From IMG/VR virus record IMGVR_UViG_3300001848_000569, positions 1 through 53,369 of that record: 53,369 nt of DNA; one strand, written 5' to 3'. Position 1 is the stretch's first letter. Every line of letters starts with the position of its first letter. This document shows, piece after piece, positions 30,603-37,460 of the stretch. The notes under the pieces were generated by a model. The model saw nothing but the letters and a program-made list of their open reading frames with translations, was not told where the DNA came from and ran no database searches. The position numbers were made by a program, and so were the translations under genes. This DNA is from a virus.

Positions 30603-30676
30603 GGTCCCTTAGTTCAGTTGGTTAGAATAGTTGGCTTATATCCAAACGGTCCTAGGTTCAAGTCCTAGAGGGACTA
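30603..30676 (+). tRNA. tRNA-Ile (anticodon TAT, tentative)
   Basis: Acceptor GGTCCCT/AGGGACT, T arm CTAGG/CCTAG, D arm GTTC...GAAT. The anticodon loop reads CTTATAT, giving TAT for codon ATA. The anticodon stem has one G-A mismatch. A TAT anticodon is rare in bacteria but would match the many ATA codons of this genome. Confidence 0.75.
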
Positions 30677-30711
30677 CATTAAATACTTTAATAATATTAA
30701 ACTAAAGTACA

Positions 30712-30918
30712 ATGAAAATAGAAAACACTTTAAGGAAAAAAGATGGAGAAGATAAAGAAAAATGCAAAAAGATAACCAAGAATCTTCGTAGAGATATTAA
30801 AAATATCTATAATAAATATAAAGACGTTGATATAGATTATGATATGTTTCATTTAATACTTCTCGATTATTCAAATATGGAAAGAGTAATGAGAATAACA
30901 TTGAATTACAAAAAGTAA
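30712..30918 (+). CDS. Small charged helical protein, 68 aa
   Basis: Lys/Glu-rich helices (TLRKKDGEDKEKCKKITKNL; IKNIYNKYKDVDIDYDMF) and a short beta end. No family recognised. It follows tRNA-Ile and starts a run of small genes to 34.6 kb. Confidence 0.55.
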   Translation: MKIENTLRKKDGEDKEKCKKITKNLRRDIKNIYNKYKDVDIDYDMFHLILLDYSNMERVMRITLNYKK

Positions 30919-30948
30919 AATATTGGTAAACAACTAAAAACAAAACAA

Positions 30949-31140
30949 ATGACAGTACTTACAGTATTTGGAAAAGACAAATCAGTTCGGGTTGTCCGTA
31001 TTCCCGGTAAAACAAATAATCACTTTAAAGGCGATGATAAAAGTAAAGATTATTTTACAGTTACTACATCAGAAGTAGATAAACTTGCAAAAGATCTTGA
31101 AGGACTTAATTATTTTAGTCATACATGGCAAAGTCATTAA
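30949..31140 (+). CDS. Hypothetical protein, 63 aa
   Basis: A small soluble protein with a beta-hairpin-like start (TVLTVFGKDKSVRVVRIPG) and a helical end (TTSEVDKLAKDLEGL). Codon use is somewhat less AT-biased than in its neighbours. The next gene begins directly after its stop. Confidence 0.6.
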   Translation: MTVLTVFGKDKSVRVVRIPGKTNNHFKGDDKSKDYFTVTTSEVDKLAKDLEGLNYFSHTWQSH

Positions 31141-31141
31141 T

Positions 31142-31342
31142 ATGGACTTTAACACACATTATCATTGGCTTAAAGAATGGGGAATTAATCCCATTTTAAT
31201 AGATGAGGATATTGTATTAGAATATAATGCAATAGAATCTTTTGAAAGTGTTTTTTATACTAAACAGTTAAGTGAAAATGTTATTTTACTTGCTAATGAA
31301 GAAACAAGTGATCTTATCCACTATAGATTCTCAGCCAATTGA
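31142..31342 (+). CDS. Hypothetical acidic protein, 66 aa
   Basis: ATG at 31142 is chosen over an upstream TTG, because the latter would overlap the previous gene by more than 50 bases. The product (MDFNTHYHWLKEWGINPILI...) is acidic with an aromatic start. The stop is TGA; readthrough would add six residues up to TAA. No family is recognised. Confidence 0.55.
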   Translation: MDFNTHYHWLKEWGINPILIDEDIVLEYNAIESFESVFYTKQLSENVILLANEETSDLIHYRFSAN

Positions 31343-31383
31343 ACCTACTACAACTGATAATATATCTGGATAAATAATTTAAT

Positions 31384-31398
31384 AGAGTTTTATACAAT
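31384..31398 (+). repeat. 15-bp inverted repeat, left arm (AGAGTTTTATACAAT)
   Basis: Its exact reverse complement lies at 31802-31816. The pair brackets the 31410-31793 gene, so the mRNA of that gene could close into a panhandle. Confidence 0.7.
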
Positions 31399-31409
31399 AT
31401 AATAAATTG

Positions 31410-31793
31410 ATGTTAAAGAGTTTTAAAAAAATAATTAAAAAAATAAAGATGAATCTTTTTTATAATAAAGTAATTAATTCACTTAGAGGTGATCAAAAGG
31501 AGCAAACCGCTGCTCGTAATGCTGAATTTGCTCAGGCTGCCCTTCAAACTAAGAAGCAGCAGTTTAATATGGATAAATTGAATGCTCAACAAGCATTGAA
31601 TCAAGCTAAGATTAAGCTTGAAAATGCTAAATACCCAACCAGCAATATTACTGATGTAAGTACTTATTGGAATAACATTTCAGCTTGTCAGAGTGCGGTA
31701 GAAATTGCACAAGAGGAAGTAAATACTGCACAAGCTAATATGGATTACGTAGATTCTCTTATTACTGAAATGTTTGCAGAGGTTACTGCGTAA
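31410..31793 (+). CDS. Probably highly expressed coiled-coil protein flanked by inverted repeats
   Basis: A 127-residue protein from ATG 31410, or 114 residues if the ATG at 31449 (MNLFYNKVINSL) is used. A basic start is followed by a long alanine/glutamine-rich coiled coil (AARNAEFAQAALQTKKQQF; LNAQQALNQAKIKLENA; AVEIAQEEVNTAQANM). Codons are noticeably richer in G/C and favoured types than in adjacent genes, which suggests strong expression. The gene is framed by a perfect 15-bp inverted repeat. Function unknown; it may be a structural or scaffold-type early protein. Confidence 0.65.
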   Translation: MLKSFKKIIKKIKMNLFYNKVINSLRGDQKEQTAARNAEFAQAALQTKKQQFNMDKLNAQQALNQAKIKLENAKYPTSNITDVSTYWNNISACQSAVEIAQEEVNTAQANMDYVDSLITEMFAEVTA

Positions 31794-31801
31794 TTAAAAA
31801 A

Positions 31802-31816
31802 ATTGTATAAAACTCT
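31802..31816 (+). repeat. 15-bp inverted repeat, right arm (ATTGTATAAAACTCT)
   Basis: Exact reverse complement of 31384-31398, starting nine bases after the stop codon. A second hairpin (AATGG...CCATT) follows near 31825-31848. Confidence 0.7.
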
Positions 31817-31874
31817 TTGTTTTAATGGGGATGAGATATTCTCCATTAATTCTTCACATTTAAATTAAACTAAA

Positions 31875-32099
31875 ATGATATCTAAAACTAAAAATGTTCG
31901 TTCCGTCTATCTTGACGAAAATAATAACTTACGTGTAGATTATACTTGTAAGAATAATAAAGAAGTTCGATCTCTTTCTTATACTTATATAAAAAGGATA
32001 AAAAGGATACCGCCAGCTTTACAAAGAGATATTGCGGGGTCTATTAGTAGTAAACATTGGTCACATTTAATCGGTGTTTTTCAAAAAATATTAAATTAA
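31875..32099 (+). CDS. Small basic protein, 74 aa
   Basis: A beta-rich start (KNVRSVYLDENNNLRVDYTCKN) and Lys/Arg-rich second half with a possible amphipathic helix (HWSHLIGVFQKILN). No family is recognised. Confidence 0.55.
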   Translation: MISKTKNVRSVYLDENNNLRVDYTCKNNKEVRSLSYTYIKRIKRIPPALQRDIAGSISSKHWSHLIGVFQKILN

Positions 32100-32118
32100 T
32101 ATTTAAAAATCATTTATT

Positions 32119-32349
32119 ATGAAAGTAAAACATATTGACAAGCATTTAAATGTTACTGAGATAGATATCTCTTTAACCAAGCCACAACTACGTAGAGAGC
32201 AAAAACACGGTAAATTACAAAATATTTATACTGAAGCTCAATATCAAAGAGCTTTGTATCATCATAGATTTCTTAACCACTTAAAGGATCTAGTTAATGG
32301 TAAAAAGTATAAATATGTGCCAGTTCATATAAATAATAGTGTTCTATGA
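32119..32349 (+). CDS. Small basic helical protein, 76 aa
   Basis: Residues 15-60 form Arg/Lys/His-rich helices (KPQLRREQKHGKLQNIYTEAQYQRALYHHRF). The stop codon TGA overlaps the next ATG (ATGA), so translation is coupled to the following membrane protein. No family is recognised. Confidence 0.6.
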   Translation: MKVKHIDKHLNVTEIDISLTKPQLRREQKHGKLQNIYTEAQYQRALYHHRFLNHLKDLVNGKKYKYVPVHINNSVL

Positions 32350-32582
32350 CAAAAAGAAACATTTTAAAGTGGCTATTATTTAAAATAGTACTGTCTTTAA
32401 TTTTCATATTGTGGGGAATAGTTGGTTGGAATAGTTATTCAATTGACATTACTAATTCAAATAATAGTTTAAGTATATTTATAGATACTTTAGCTATTGT
32501 AACTGGTGTAGTAAGTGTTATATTTTTAATAGCAAATTTAATAGTTGATATCTCACTATATAAAGAAATAGAAAATGAATGA
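32346..32582 (+). CDS. Small membrane protein, 78 aa
   Basis: Two hydrophobic helices (WLLFKIVLSLIFILWGIVGW; IFIDTLAIVTGVVSVIFLIANLIV) joined by a polar loop. Start and stop both overlap neighbours by ATGA-type junctions. The function is unknown; small phage membrane proteins of this type often act in exclusion or lysis timing. Confidence 0.6.
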   Translation: MTKRNILKWLLFKIVLSLIFILWGIVGWNSYSIDITNSNNSLSIFIDTLAIVTGVVSVIFLIANLIVDISLYKEIENE

Positions 32583-32628
32583 TTGGTTTACTTTTAACCC
32601 TATTGATTATATAGGTGAAAAGATATGA
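32575..32628 (+). CDS. Possible 17-aa microprotein
   Basis: ATG at 32575 overlaps the previous stop (ATGAATGA); the frame MNDWFTFNPIDYIGEKI ends in TGA nine bases before tRNA-Arg. It is very short and may be chance. Confidence 0.3.
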   Translation: MNDWFTFNPIDYIGEKI

Positions 32629-32636
32629 ATAATAAT

Positions 32637-32710
32637 CTTCCCGTAGCTCAGCTGGATAGAGCAAAGCCCTTCTAAGGCAGAGGTCGGGAGTTCAAATCTC
32701 TCCGGGAAGA
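32637..32710 (+). tRNA. tRNA-Arg (anticodon TCT)
   Basis: Acceptor CTTCCCG/CGGGAAG, D arm GCTC...GAGC, anticodon loop CTTCTAA (TCT, codon AGA), T arm GGGAG/CTCTC. The anticodon stem is weak at its upper pairs. AGA is the dominant arginine codon in this phage, so the tRNA suits its codon use. Confidence 0.88.
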
Positions 32711-32724
32711 CTAAAATTTAAAAT

Positions 32725-32976
32725 ATGATTTATTTAATTCTATACTTTATTCTTACTATTATAACTTACATATTCATTAAAAGATATATAAGGGGTAATG
32801 ATTCTAATTTAGTTAAATGGGAAATATTTGATGGTAATTCTAACTGGGAAAATGTATTAATAACTTTAATATTTTCTTTATTATTTCCTGTATTTTGGAT
32901 TATCCAAGTAATTATTAAAATATGTATTTTTACAAATAAAATTTTAGATAAATATGATCCCCCTAAATGGCTTTAA
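32725..32976 (+). CDS. Membrane protein, 83 aa
   Basis: Hydrophobic N-terminus (IYLILYFILTIITYIFI), a charged loop and a second long hydrophobic stretch (LITLIFSLLFPVFWIIQVII). No family is recognised. Confidence 0.6.
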   Translation: MIYLILYFILTIITYIFIKRYIRGNDSNLVKWEIFDGNSNWENVLITLIFSLLFPVFWIIQVIIKICIFTNKILDKYDPPKWL

Positions 32977-32994
32977 TCTATAAAAATTAAAAAA

Positions 32995-33051
32995 ATGAAA
33001 CATAATTTTCCTGGTTTAAATACTAAAGTACTAGATAAATTTACATTATGA
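32995..33051 (+). CDS. Possible 18-aa microprotein
   Basis: A short frame (MKHNFPGLNTKVLDKFTL) whose TGA overlaps the ATG at 33048. It is supported only by the ATGA coupling pattern that is common here; may be a leader peptide. Confidence 0.35.
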   Translation: MKHNFPGLNTKVLDKFTL

Positions 33052-33302
33052 GTGTTGAAGAGTTTAACAATAAGTACAAAGATTATCTTGAAGATAGATA
33101 TTATGGCTTAGCTGTGGATATACCAGAATTTACAGAATGGTTAGATAATAAATTTCAAGAGTTTATTGAATATCCAGGCTTTAAGTATAGACAAATTAAG
33201 TCTAAGTTTAATTATGGGTGTTTTTACTGTACGGGTTTATCACAAGAACAAGTAATAGAAGTTCAAAATAAATTAACAAGTTATTTAAATCAAAAAACAT
33301 GA
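33048..33302 (+). CDS. Hypothetical protein, 84 aa
   Basis: An acidic, aromatic-rich, probably soluble protein (VEEFNNKYKDYLEDRYYGL; FKYRQIKSKFNYGCFYCTG). The end overlaps the following small frame (TGATG). No family is recognised. Confidence 0.6.
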   Translation: MSVEEFNNKYKDYLEDRYYGLAVDIPEFTEWLDNKFQEFIEYPGFKYRQIKSKFNYGCFYCTGLSQEQVIEVQNKLTSYLNQKT

Positions 33303-33382
33303 TGTGTGGTGTTATTTTATTAATTGTTTATTTAATAGGAATTCCAATTGCATGGGGACACCATCAAGTCCGAAAGGATTAG
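33302..33382 (+). CDS. Possible 26-aa membrane microprotein
   Basis: ATG at 33302 overlaps the previous TGA. The product has a single hydrophobic stretch (CGVILLIVYLIGIPIAWG) and a short basic end. Its size and coupling suggest a translated membrane peptide, but there is no independent support. Confidence 0.4.
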   Translation: MCGVILLIVYLIGIPIAWGHHQVRKD

Positions 33383-33405
33383 TTCAGAAAATGGATAGGC
33401 ATAAT

Positions 33406-33430
33406 GCAGGTTCGATTCCTGCCATAACCA
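33406..33430 (+). pseudogene. tRNA 3'-half remnant
   Basis: A perfect T arm (GCAGG-TTCGATT-CCTGC) followed by CATAACC and A has the form of a tRNA 3' end. No matching 5' acceptor (GGTTATG), D arm or anticodon arm is found upstream, so it is probably a decayed tRNA gene or the 3' exon of a rearranged one. Confidence 0.4.
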
Positions 33431-33466
33431 CAAAAACATAAGTATTTAAAACAAAATCAGTCAGTT

Positions 33467-33730
33467 ATGATAATATTATCTGTAATATTAAGCATTATAA
33501 TTATATTTGGGTCTGCCATATTTTTTGCTAATGGTGCGGCTGCGCTTGTAATAGTAAAGAAAGAAAATCCCAATGTGCTATGGCCTTCTTGGGTATTAAT
33601 TACAGGAGGAATATGTATGCTACTACTTTTTTCTTTAGGTGTAATATTTTGGGTCGAGAAAATTGCAAATACTCCAGATGGTCCTAAATATGAAATTGTA
33701 ACTGAACAATTATATAGACAGGTTAATTAG
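33467..33730 (+). CDS. Membrane protein, 87 aa
   Basis: Two membrane segments (IILSVILSIIIIFGSAIFFANGAAALVIV; VLITGGICMLLLFSLGVIFWV) and a charged cytoplasm-like tail. No family is recognised. Confidence 0.6.
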   Translation: MIILSVILSIIIIFGSAIFFANGAAALVIVKKENPNVLWPSWVLITGGICMLLLFSLGVIFWVEKIANTPDGPKYEIVTEQLYRQVN

Positions 33731-33735
33731 TAAAA

Positions 33736-33807
33736 ATGAATACACTAATTCGATTATTATTTCCTATTTGGTTTATGTTTGAAGACATTGGTAAAAATAA
33801 GCCATGA
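33736..33807 (+). CDS. Possible 23-aa microprotein
   Basis: The frame MNTLIRLLFPIWFMFEDIGKNKP ends with TGA overlapping the next ATG (33804). Mostly hydrophobic; may be a small membrane peptide. Confidence 0.4.
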   Translation: MNTLIRLLFPIWFMFEDIGKNKP

Positions 33808-34046
33808 AAGATAATTTACAAATATTAATTAAAAGGTTAGTTAAAATTGGCGTTAATATAGAAATTGTTAGCAATGTTCCTTGGGTATATCTATATTCTA
33901 TTAATGGTAAAAAAGTGACAGAAAAAACAGAAGATTCTAATCATGGTTTTAATATTGCTTGGATACCAATTAATCCTAATAAAGAATTGTATTTAACTAA
34001 TACTAAAGAACTATTTCAGTTAATACGAAAATATTTGAAATCATGA
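33804..34046 (+). CDS. Hypothetical protein, 80 aa
   Basis: A soluble alpha/beta protein: an N-terminal helix (LQILIKRLVKIGVNIEIV), then strands (PWVYLYSINGKKVTEK) and a helical end. Stop TGA overlaps the ATG of the following gene. The 'I-x-I-E-I-V-S-N-V-P-W-V-Y-L' pattern is like a small conserved Bacteroidetes phage protein of unknown function. Confidence 0.6.
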   Translation: MKDNLQILIKRLVKIGVNIEIVSNVPWVYLYSINGKKVTEKTEDSNHGFNIAWIPINPNKELYLTNTKELFQLIRKYLKS

Positions 34047-34222
34047 ATATCATTAGAACTAGTCATTCAAAACGGTCCAACTTTTATTGGTTAGTTTGTG
34101 CATTAACCAAATTAGTAGATAGTTTAGTTATTTTATGTTCGTTAGGATTTCTATGGAGTGATCTGGAATTTAAGTTTAAAACATTTCATATTCTAAAGGT
34201 TCATAAAAATGATAATAAATAA
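34043..34222 (+). CDS. Small protein, 59 aa
   Basis: ATG at 34043 inside the previous stop. The 59-residue product has a Lys/Arg-rich start (IIRTSHSKRSNFYWLVCA) and one hydrophobic stretch (DSLVILCSLGFLWSDL). The last 14 bases overlap the next gene. No family is recognised. Confidence 0.5.
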   Translation: MNIIRTSHSKRSNFYWLVCALTKLVDSLVILCSLGFLWSDLEFKFKTFHILKVHKNDNK

Positions 34223-34658
34223 TAATATTACAGAGGCTTATTGTTCTTTTGAAGTAAGTAAATTACTTAAAGAAAAGGGATTTGATATACCTTGTTTTTA
34301 TTACACTGGAAAACATAAGGGTGTGGTTGGATGGAAAGATGTGGAGAATATAGATACTACCTCAGATATATATGAAAATTTTCTTTCAAAAAACTCAGAA
34401 ATAGAAGAGTATTGTTCTTCTATACCAACTCATGCTTTAGCTATTGAGTGGATAAGAGTGAATTTTGGAACACAGTTTCATTTAATTCCTCACTGGATAA
34501 ATGGAATTTGTTATTATAGAATCGGCTGTACATTTATCAATTTTAAGAATGAAGTTGATATGTGGTTATCAAAAATAATTGATGAATTGGTAAATTATAC
34601 TTCTCCACAAGAAGCAACAGAAGCAGCACTTTTACATACACTTCAAAATTTAATCTAG
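34209..34658 (+). CDS. Conserved Bacteroidetes-phage hypothetical protein, 149 aa
   Basis: An alpha/beta protein starting with NITEAYCSFEVSKLLKEKGFDIP, a middle PTHALAIEWIRVNFG and an end YTSPQEATEAALLHTLQNLI. This combination ('AyvSfEVakLLKEKGF', 'pThq.a..WLr', 'eAteaAlkytLenli') recurs in many Bacteroidetes phages and prophages as a conserved protein without known function. It ends with TAG directly against the ATG of the next gene. Confidence 0.7.
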   Translation: MIINNNITEAYCSFEVSKLLKEKGFDIPCFYYTGKHKGVVGWKDVENIDTTSDIYENFLSKNSEIEEYCSSIPTHALAIEWIRVNFGTQFHLIPHWINGICYYRIGCTFINFKNEVDMWLSKIIDELVNYTSPQEATEAALLHTLQNLI

Positions 34659-35033
34659 ATGAATAAACCCACTATATTTGTCTTTGGCTCCAATACAGAA
34701 GGGAGACATGGAAAAGGAGCAGCTTTAACGGCTAAATTAAAATATGGAGCAATTTATGGACAAGCAAAAGGATTACAAGGAAATTCTTATGCCATTATCA
34801 CAAAAGACTTAGCAAAAGGAAGTAGAAGTGTTTCTTTAGAATTTATTAAAGATCAAGTAAATGAATTTTTATTATTTGCAAAAGAAAACCCACAATATAA
34901 CTTTTTAGTTACTGAGATAGGATGTGGTTTAGCTGGTTTTAAAATAGAAGAAATAGCACCTATGTTTAAAGACTCTCCTACTAATGTTCATCTACCAATA
35001 TCATTTATTAATCAAATTACTAATAATGAATAA
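34659..35033 (+). CDS. Macro-domain-like protein (A1S_2505-type)
   Basis: A 124-residue protein opening with TIFVFGSNTEGRHGKGAALTA, then YGAIYGQAKGLQGNSYAIIT and FLVTEIGCGLAGFKIEEIAP. The glycine-rich N-terminal loop, the 'GhGkGAA' turn and the second glycine-rich loop resemble ADP-ribose-binding macro domains and the phage/prophage family sometimes named A1S_2505. It could bind or remove ADP-ribose, for instance from proteins or tRNA modified by host defence, but substrate is unknown. It starts at the base after the previous stop. Confidence 0.6.
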   Translation: MNKPTIFVFGSNTEGRHGKGAALTAKLKYGAIYGQAKGLQGNSYAIITKDLAKGSRSVSLEFIKDQVNEFLLFAKENPQYNFLVTEIGCGLAGFKIEEIAPMFKDSPTNVHLPISFINQITNNE

Positions 35034-35118
35034 TTACGAACTCATAAAACAACATGACGAGTCAACTGGCTTCTGTTCATTACAAAATCATCTTCTTTAC
35101 AACCTTCTTATAGAATAA
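35026..35118 (+). CDS. Possible 30-aa microprotein
   Basis: ATG at 35026 overlaps the end of the macro-like gene by eight bases; the frame (MNNYELIKQHDESTGFCSL...) runs to TAA at 35116-35118. Short and unsupported by homology. Confidence 0.35.
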   Translation: MNNYELIKQHDESTGFCSLQNHLLYNLLIE

Positions 35119-35178
35119 AAATTATTGATAAAAAAGTATTTGAAATTTAATAATCTTAAAAAAGACTTAAAAATGATT

Positions 35179-35309
35179 AAATATAGTTATTCTTACTGTT
35201 GAAGGCGGCACACTGACAGGATAGAATGAAATGCGAAGAATAGTAGTAAGTAATTCTATTGCCAGCAAGCAAGGTTTGTAGAGTACCGTTAGTAAGAAAC
35301 TCTATATTT
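35179..35309 (+). ncRNA. Stem-closed RNA element abutting tRNA-Leu(TAG)
   Basis: AAATATAG at 35179 pairs with CTATATTT at 35302-35309, enclosing about 115 bases with small hairpins. The tRNA begins at the very next base. The closing bases are the same as in the 27064-27173 element before tRNA-Met. Confidence 0.5.
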
Positions 35310-35390
35310 GGCTCTATGGTGGAATTGGTAGACACGATAGTTTTAGGAACTATTGCTTCAAGCGTAAGAGTTCGAGTCTCTTTGGGGCTA
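35310..35390 (+). tRNA. tRNA-Leu (anticodon TAG)
   Basis: Type II tRNA with long variable arm (GCTTCAAGC). Acceptor GGCTCTA/TGGGGCT with several G-T pairs, D loop AATTGGTAGA, anticodon stem ATAGT/ACTAT with loop TTTAGGA (TAG, codon CTA), T arm AAGAG/CTCTT. CCA is not encoded. Confidence 0.9.
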
Positions 35391-35412
35391 CTAAAAATAA
35401 AAAAATAATCAA

Positions 35413-35769
35413 ATGGGAAATTTATTAGATAATGATTCAGCTTTTTCTAAAAGTTATTTAAAACACTTTTATAAAACTCATCAGGTTAAAAATACTAGTA
35501 CTAATGAAAGTGGTGTTTCTATATATATAGCTCAAGTACAACTAATTAAAAAAGTTAAAACGGTTTTTGAAAATATAACATCTAATGAGTATGAAGAGTT
35601 AGAATTTTCATTAACTAAAATTAATAAACTAATAAGTAAGATTAAAACTATTAATGTTTATGATAAATTAGTTATGTTAGAGGAAAAATTAGATGAATTA
35701 TCATTTAATGAGTTTTTAAAGGTTTTAAGAAATACTCGTAAAACAAGAAAAAATGAAAAACCAAATTAA
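35413..35769 (+). CDS. Hypothetical helical protein, 118 aa
   Basis: A lysine-rich helical protein: DNDSAFSKSYLKHFYKTHQ, then KKVKTVFENITSNEYEELEFSLTKINKLISKIK and a C-terminal basic helix (FLKVLRNTRKTRKNEK). Its end overlaps the next gene by 17 bases. No family is recognised. Confidence 0.55.
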   Translation: MGNLLDNDSAFSKSYLKHFYKTHQVKNTSTNESGVSIYIAQVQLIKKVKTVFENITSNEYEELEFSLTKINKLISKIKTINVYDKLVMLEEKLDELSFNEFLKVLRNTRKTRKNEKPN

Positions 35770-36202
35770 AAAAATTATATTAGAGGTTATTCCATATGTA
35801 ATATTTTTTATATGGTTTTTATTTATGACATGGATTATTAAATCTTCTGATGAGAATACATCTTATACTAGAAAATCATCTTTATCTTATTTAACAAAGC
35901 AAGATTCTATTTATATCTATATGCTTCATGATTCTATAGATTCTAAAGATATTGTTTATAATCAAATGAGATTAGAAACAGGTAACTTTACTTCAGAATA
36001 CTATAAAAAATATCATAATATGATGGGTTTTGGTGGTATACAACCTTTCAAATTTAAATCTGATAGTGAATGCATATATTATATCCATAAGTGGCAAAAA
36101 ATGGTTCCTAGGGCTTATAATGAATCATATTATGATTATTTAATTAGACGTAGATATGCAGAAGATAAAGAATATATTAATAAACTTAAGCAATTCAATT
36201 AA
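35753..36202 (+). CDS. Membrane-anchored glucosaminidase-like cell-wall hydrolase
   Basis: A 149-residue protein. Residues 10-30 (LEVIPYVIFFIWFLFMTWII) are a signal anchor. The soluble domain has the glycosidase-73-type core: QMRLETGNFTSEYY with the probable catalytic Glu75, then MMGFGGIQPFKFKSDSECIYYIHKW and the terminal RRRYAEDKEYINKLKQF. In this family a 'N-x-F-G-M/F' turn and a 'Y-A-x-D-x-x-Y-x-x-K' end frame the active site. It may act on peptidoglycan from the periplasmic side, perhaps to prepare lysis or DNA entry. It is encoded far from the late lysis genes. Confidence 0.65.
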   Translation: MKNQIKKIILEVIPYVIFFIWFLFMTWIIKSSDENTSYTRKSSLSYLTKQDSIYIYMLHDSIDSKDIVYNQMRLETGNFTSEYYKKYHNMMGFGGIQPFKFKSDSECIYYIHKWQKMVPRAYNESYYDYLIRRRYAEDKEYINKLKQFN

Positions 36203-36479
36203 ACTTATTTGGTTCCTTCTTTTTAAAGTAAAAATTACAGGAGTTTTAATTAAAGATGATATTCTTTTTGATACTGAAAAAGAAATAATTAAAATATTAA
36301 AAAGATCAGGGTTTACTGAAAATAATAAAGGAGATTGGGTTAAAGGATTTATTAGAGTTAGCTTAACACAAGATGGAGTAATGATTGGTATGACTACTAA
36401 TATTAATAAAAAGTTAATTTTTGTTAGTAACCCCCTATATACTTTACAATCTTGGATTAAATATTTTGAAAGAATATAA
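36156..36479 (+). CDS. Hypothetical protein, 107 aa
   Basis: ATG at 36156 overlaps the preceding gene by 47 bases. A weakly hydrophobic stretch (SIKLIWFLLFKVKITGVLI) comes early, then DTEKEIIKILKRSGFTENNKGDWVKGFIRVSLTQDGVMIG, a small alpha/beta module. No family is recognised. Confidence 0.5.
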   Translation: MQKIKNILINLSNSIKLIWFLLFKVKITGVLIKDDILFDTEKEIIKILKRSGFTENNKGDWVKGFIRVSLTQDGVMIGMTTNINKKLIFVSNPLYTLQSWIKYFERI

Positions 36480-36481
36480 AA

Positions 36482-36850
36482 ATGGAAATAATTTTAATAG
36501 TTATTGATGTTTTATTTACCCATTGAATGGCTGATTTTGTTTTACAAACTGAATGGCAGGCTATAAATAAATGGAATAATAACCTAGCTTTAATAAGTCA
36601 TACTACTAATTATAGCACTTGTTGGCTACCTCTTATTGTAATAATACAATGTATCCATACACACCCTAATTTAGTATGGTTTTTACCTATTACGTTTGTA
36701 TCTCATACTATTACAGATTATTTTACAAGTAAACTTAATCATAAATTATGGGAAAAGAAAAAAGTCTATTCTTTTTTTGTATCAATAGGATTTGATCAAT
36801 TTTTACACATAGTTCAGTTAGTATTAACTTATTATTTTTTAACAATTTAA
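36482..36850 (+). CDS. DUF3307-type membrane protein with in-frame TGA at codon 15
   Basis: ATG at 36482, TGA at 36524-36526, then the frame continues to TAA at 36848-36850. Readthrough gives 122 residues. The first 14 (MEIILIVIDVLFTH) complete the first membrane helix of the DUF3307 pattern, whose next residues are MADFVLQTEWQAINKWNN. In relatives the residue corresponding to TGA is often tryptophan (H-W-x-A-D-F-x-x-Q), as I recall. An ATG immediately after the TGA could restart translation, but the product would lack its first helix. Several membrane segments follow. Function of the family is unknown. Confidence 0.65.
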
Positions 36851-36860
36851 AATATAGAAA

Positions 36861-37232
36861 ATGGTACTCACTAAAATGCAGATAGAGGCATTAACTCAAA
36901 AAATATGTACAGAAATAAATACTATTATTAATAATAAGAATAATATATTAAAGAAAAACAGAGATAAAGAATTTAAAACACATCCTATTCATAAAATAGC
37001 TACTGAATATAATAAACTTATAAAGCAATATAATAATCTATTATTACCTGAGCGTAAACTTTTACAATCACAACGTGAATTACCTACTATTAATCCACGT
37101 AACTTTATCCAAATTGATGAAATACCTTTAGTAAAAGATTCAACCATTAGAAATGATATTGTTATTGCAACGATAGAGTGTGAAAATATTGATGAGATTA
37201 TTAATAAAATCAAAGATAAATACACTAAGTAA
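36861..37232 (+). CDS. Hypothetical helical protein, 123 aa
   Basis: A basic helical protein (LTKMQIEALTQKICTEINTII; KIATEYNKLIKQYNNLLLPERKLL) with an acidic helical end (CENIDEIINKIKDKY). The stop overlaps the next start (TAATG). No family is recognised. Confidence 0.55.
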   Translation: MVLTKMQIEALTQKICTEINTIINNKNNILKKNRDKEFKTHPIHKIATEYNKLIKQYNNLLLPERKLLQSQRELPTINPRNFIQIDEIPLVKDSTIRNDIVIATIECENIDEIINKIKDKYTK

Positions 37233-37435
37233 TGCTAAATACAAGAAACTTTCTTTTGGTTCTATTATGTATTTTATCGGTAATAATATTTACAATAGGG
37301 CCGGTTAATATAGCAATAATTCTATTCAATCTAAGTGATTATATTTATCTAGTTTTAGGTTTAATAGAATTAATAATAAGTATATATATTGAAATAAGAT
37401 TTTTACAATTTATTATTAAAAAATTAACAAATTAA
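37232..37435 (+). CDS. Small membrane protein, 67 aa
   Basis: Two hydrophobic helices (NFLLVLLCILSVIIFTIGPVNIAIILF; YLVLGLIELIISIYIEI) and a basic end. Coupled to the preceding gene by TAATG. It lies just upstream of the SPFH lipoprotein gene, a possible membrane partner. Confidence 0.55.
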   Translation: MLNTRNFLLVLLCILSVIIFTIGPVNIAIILFNLSDYIYLVLGLIELIISIYIEIRFLQFIIKKLTN

Positions 37436-37460
37436 AAGTTTAATCATTAAAACAAGAGTT

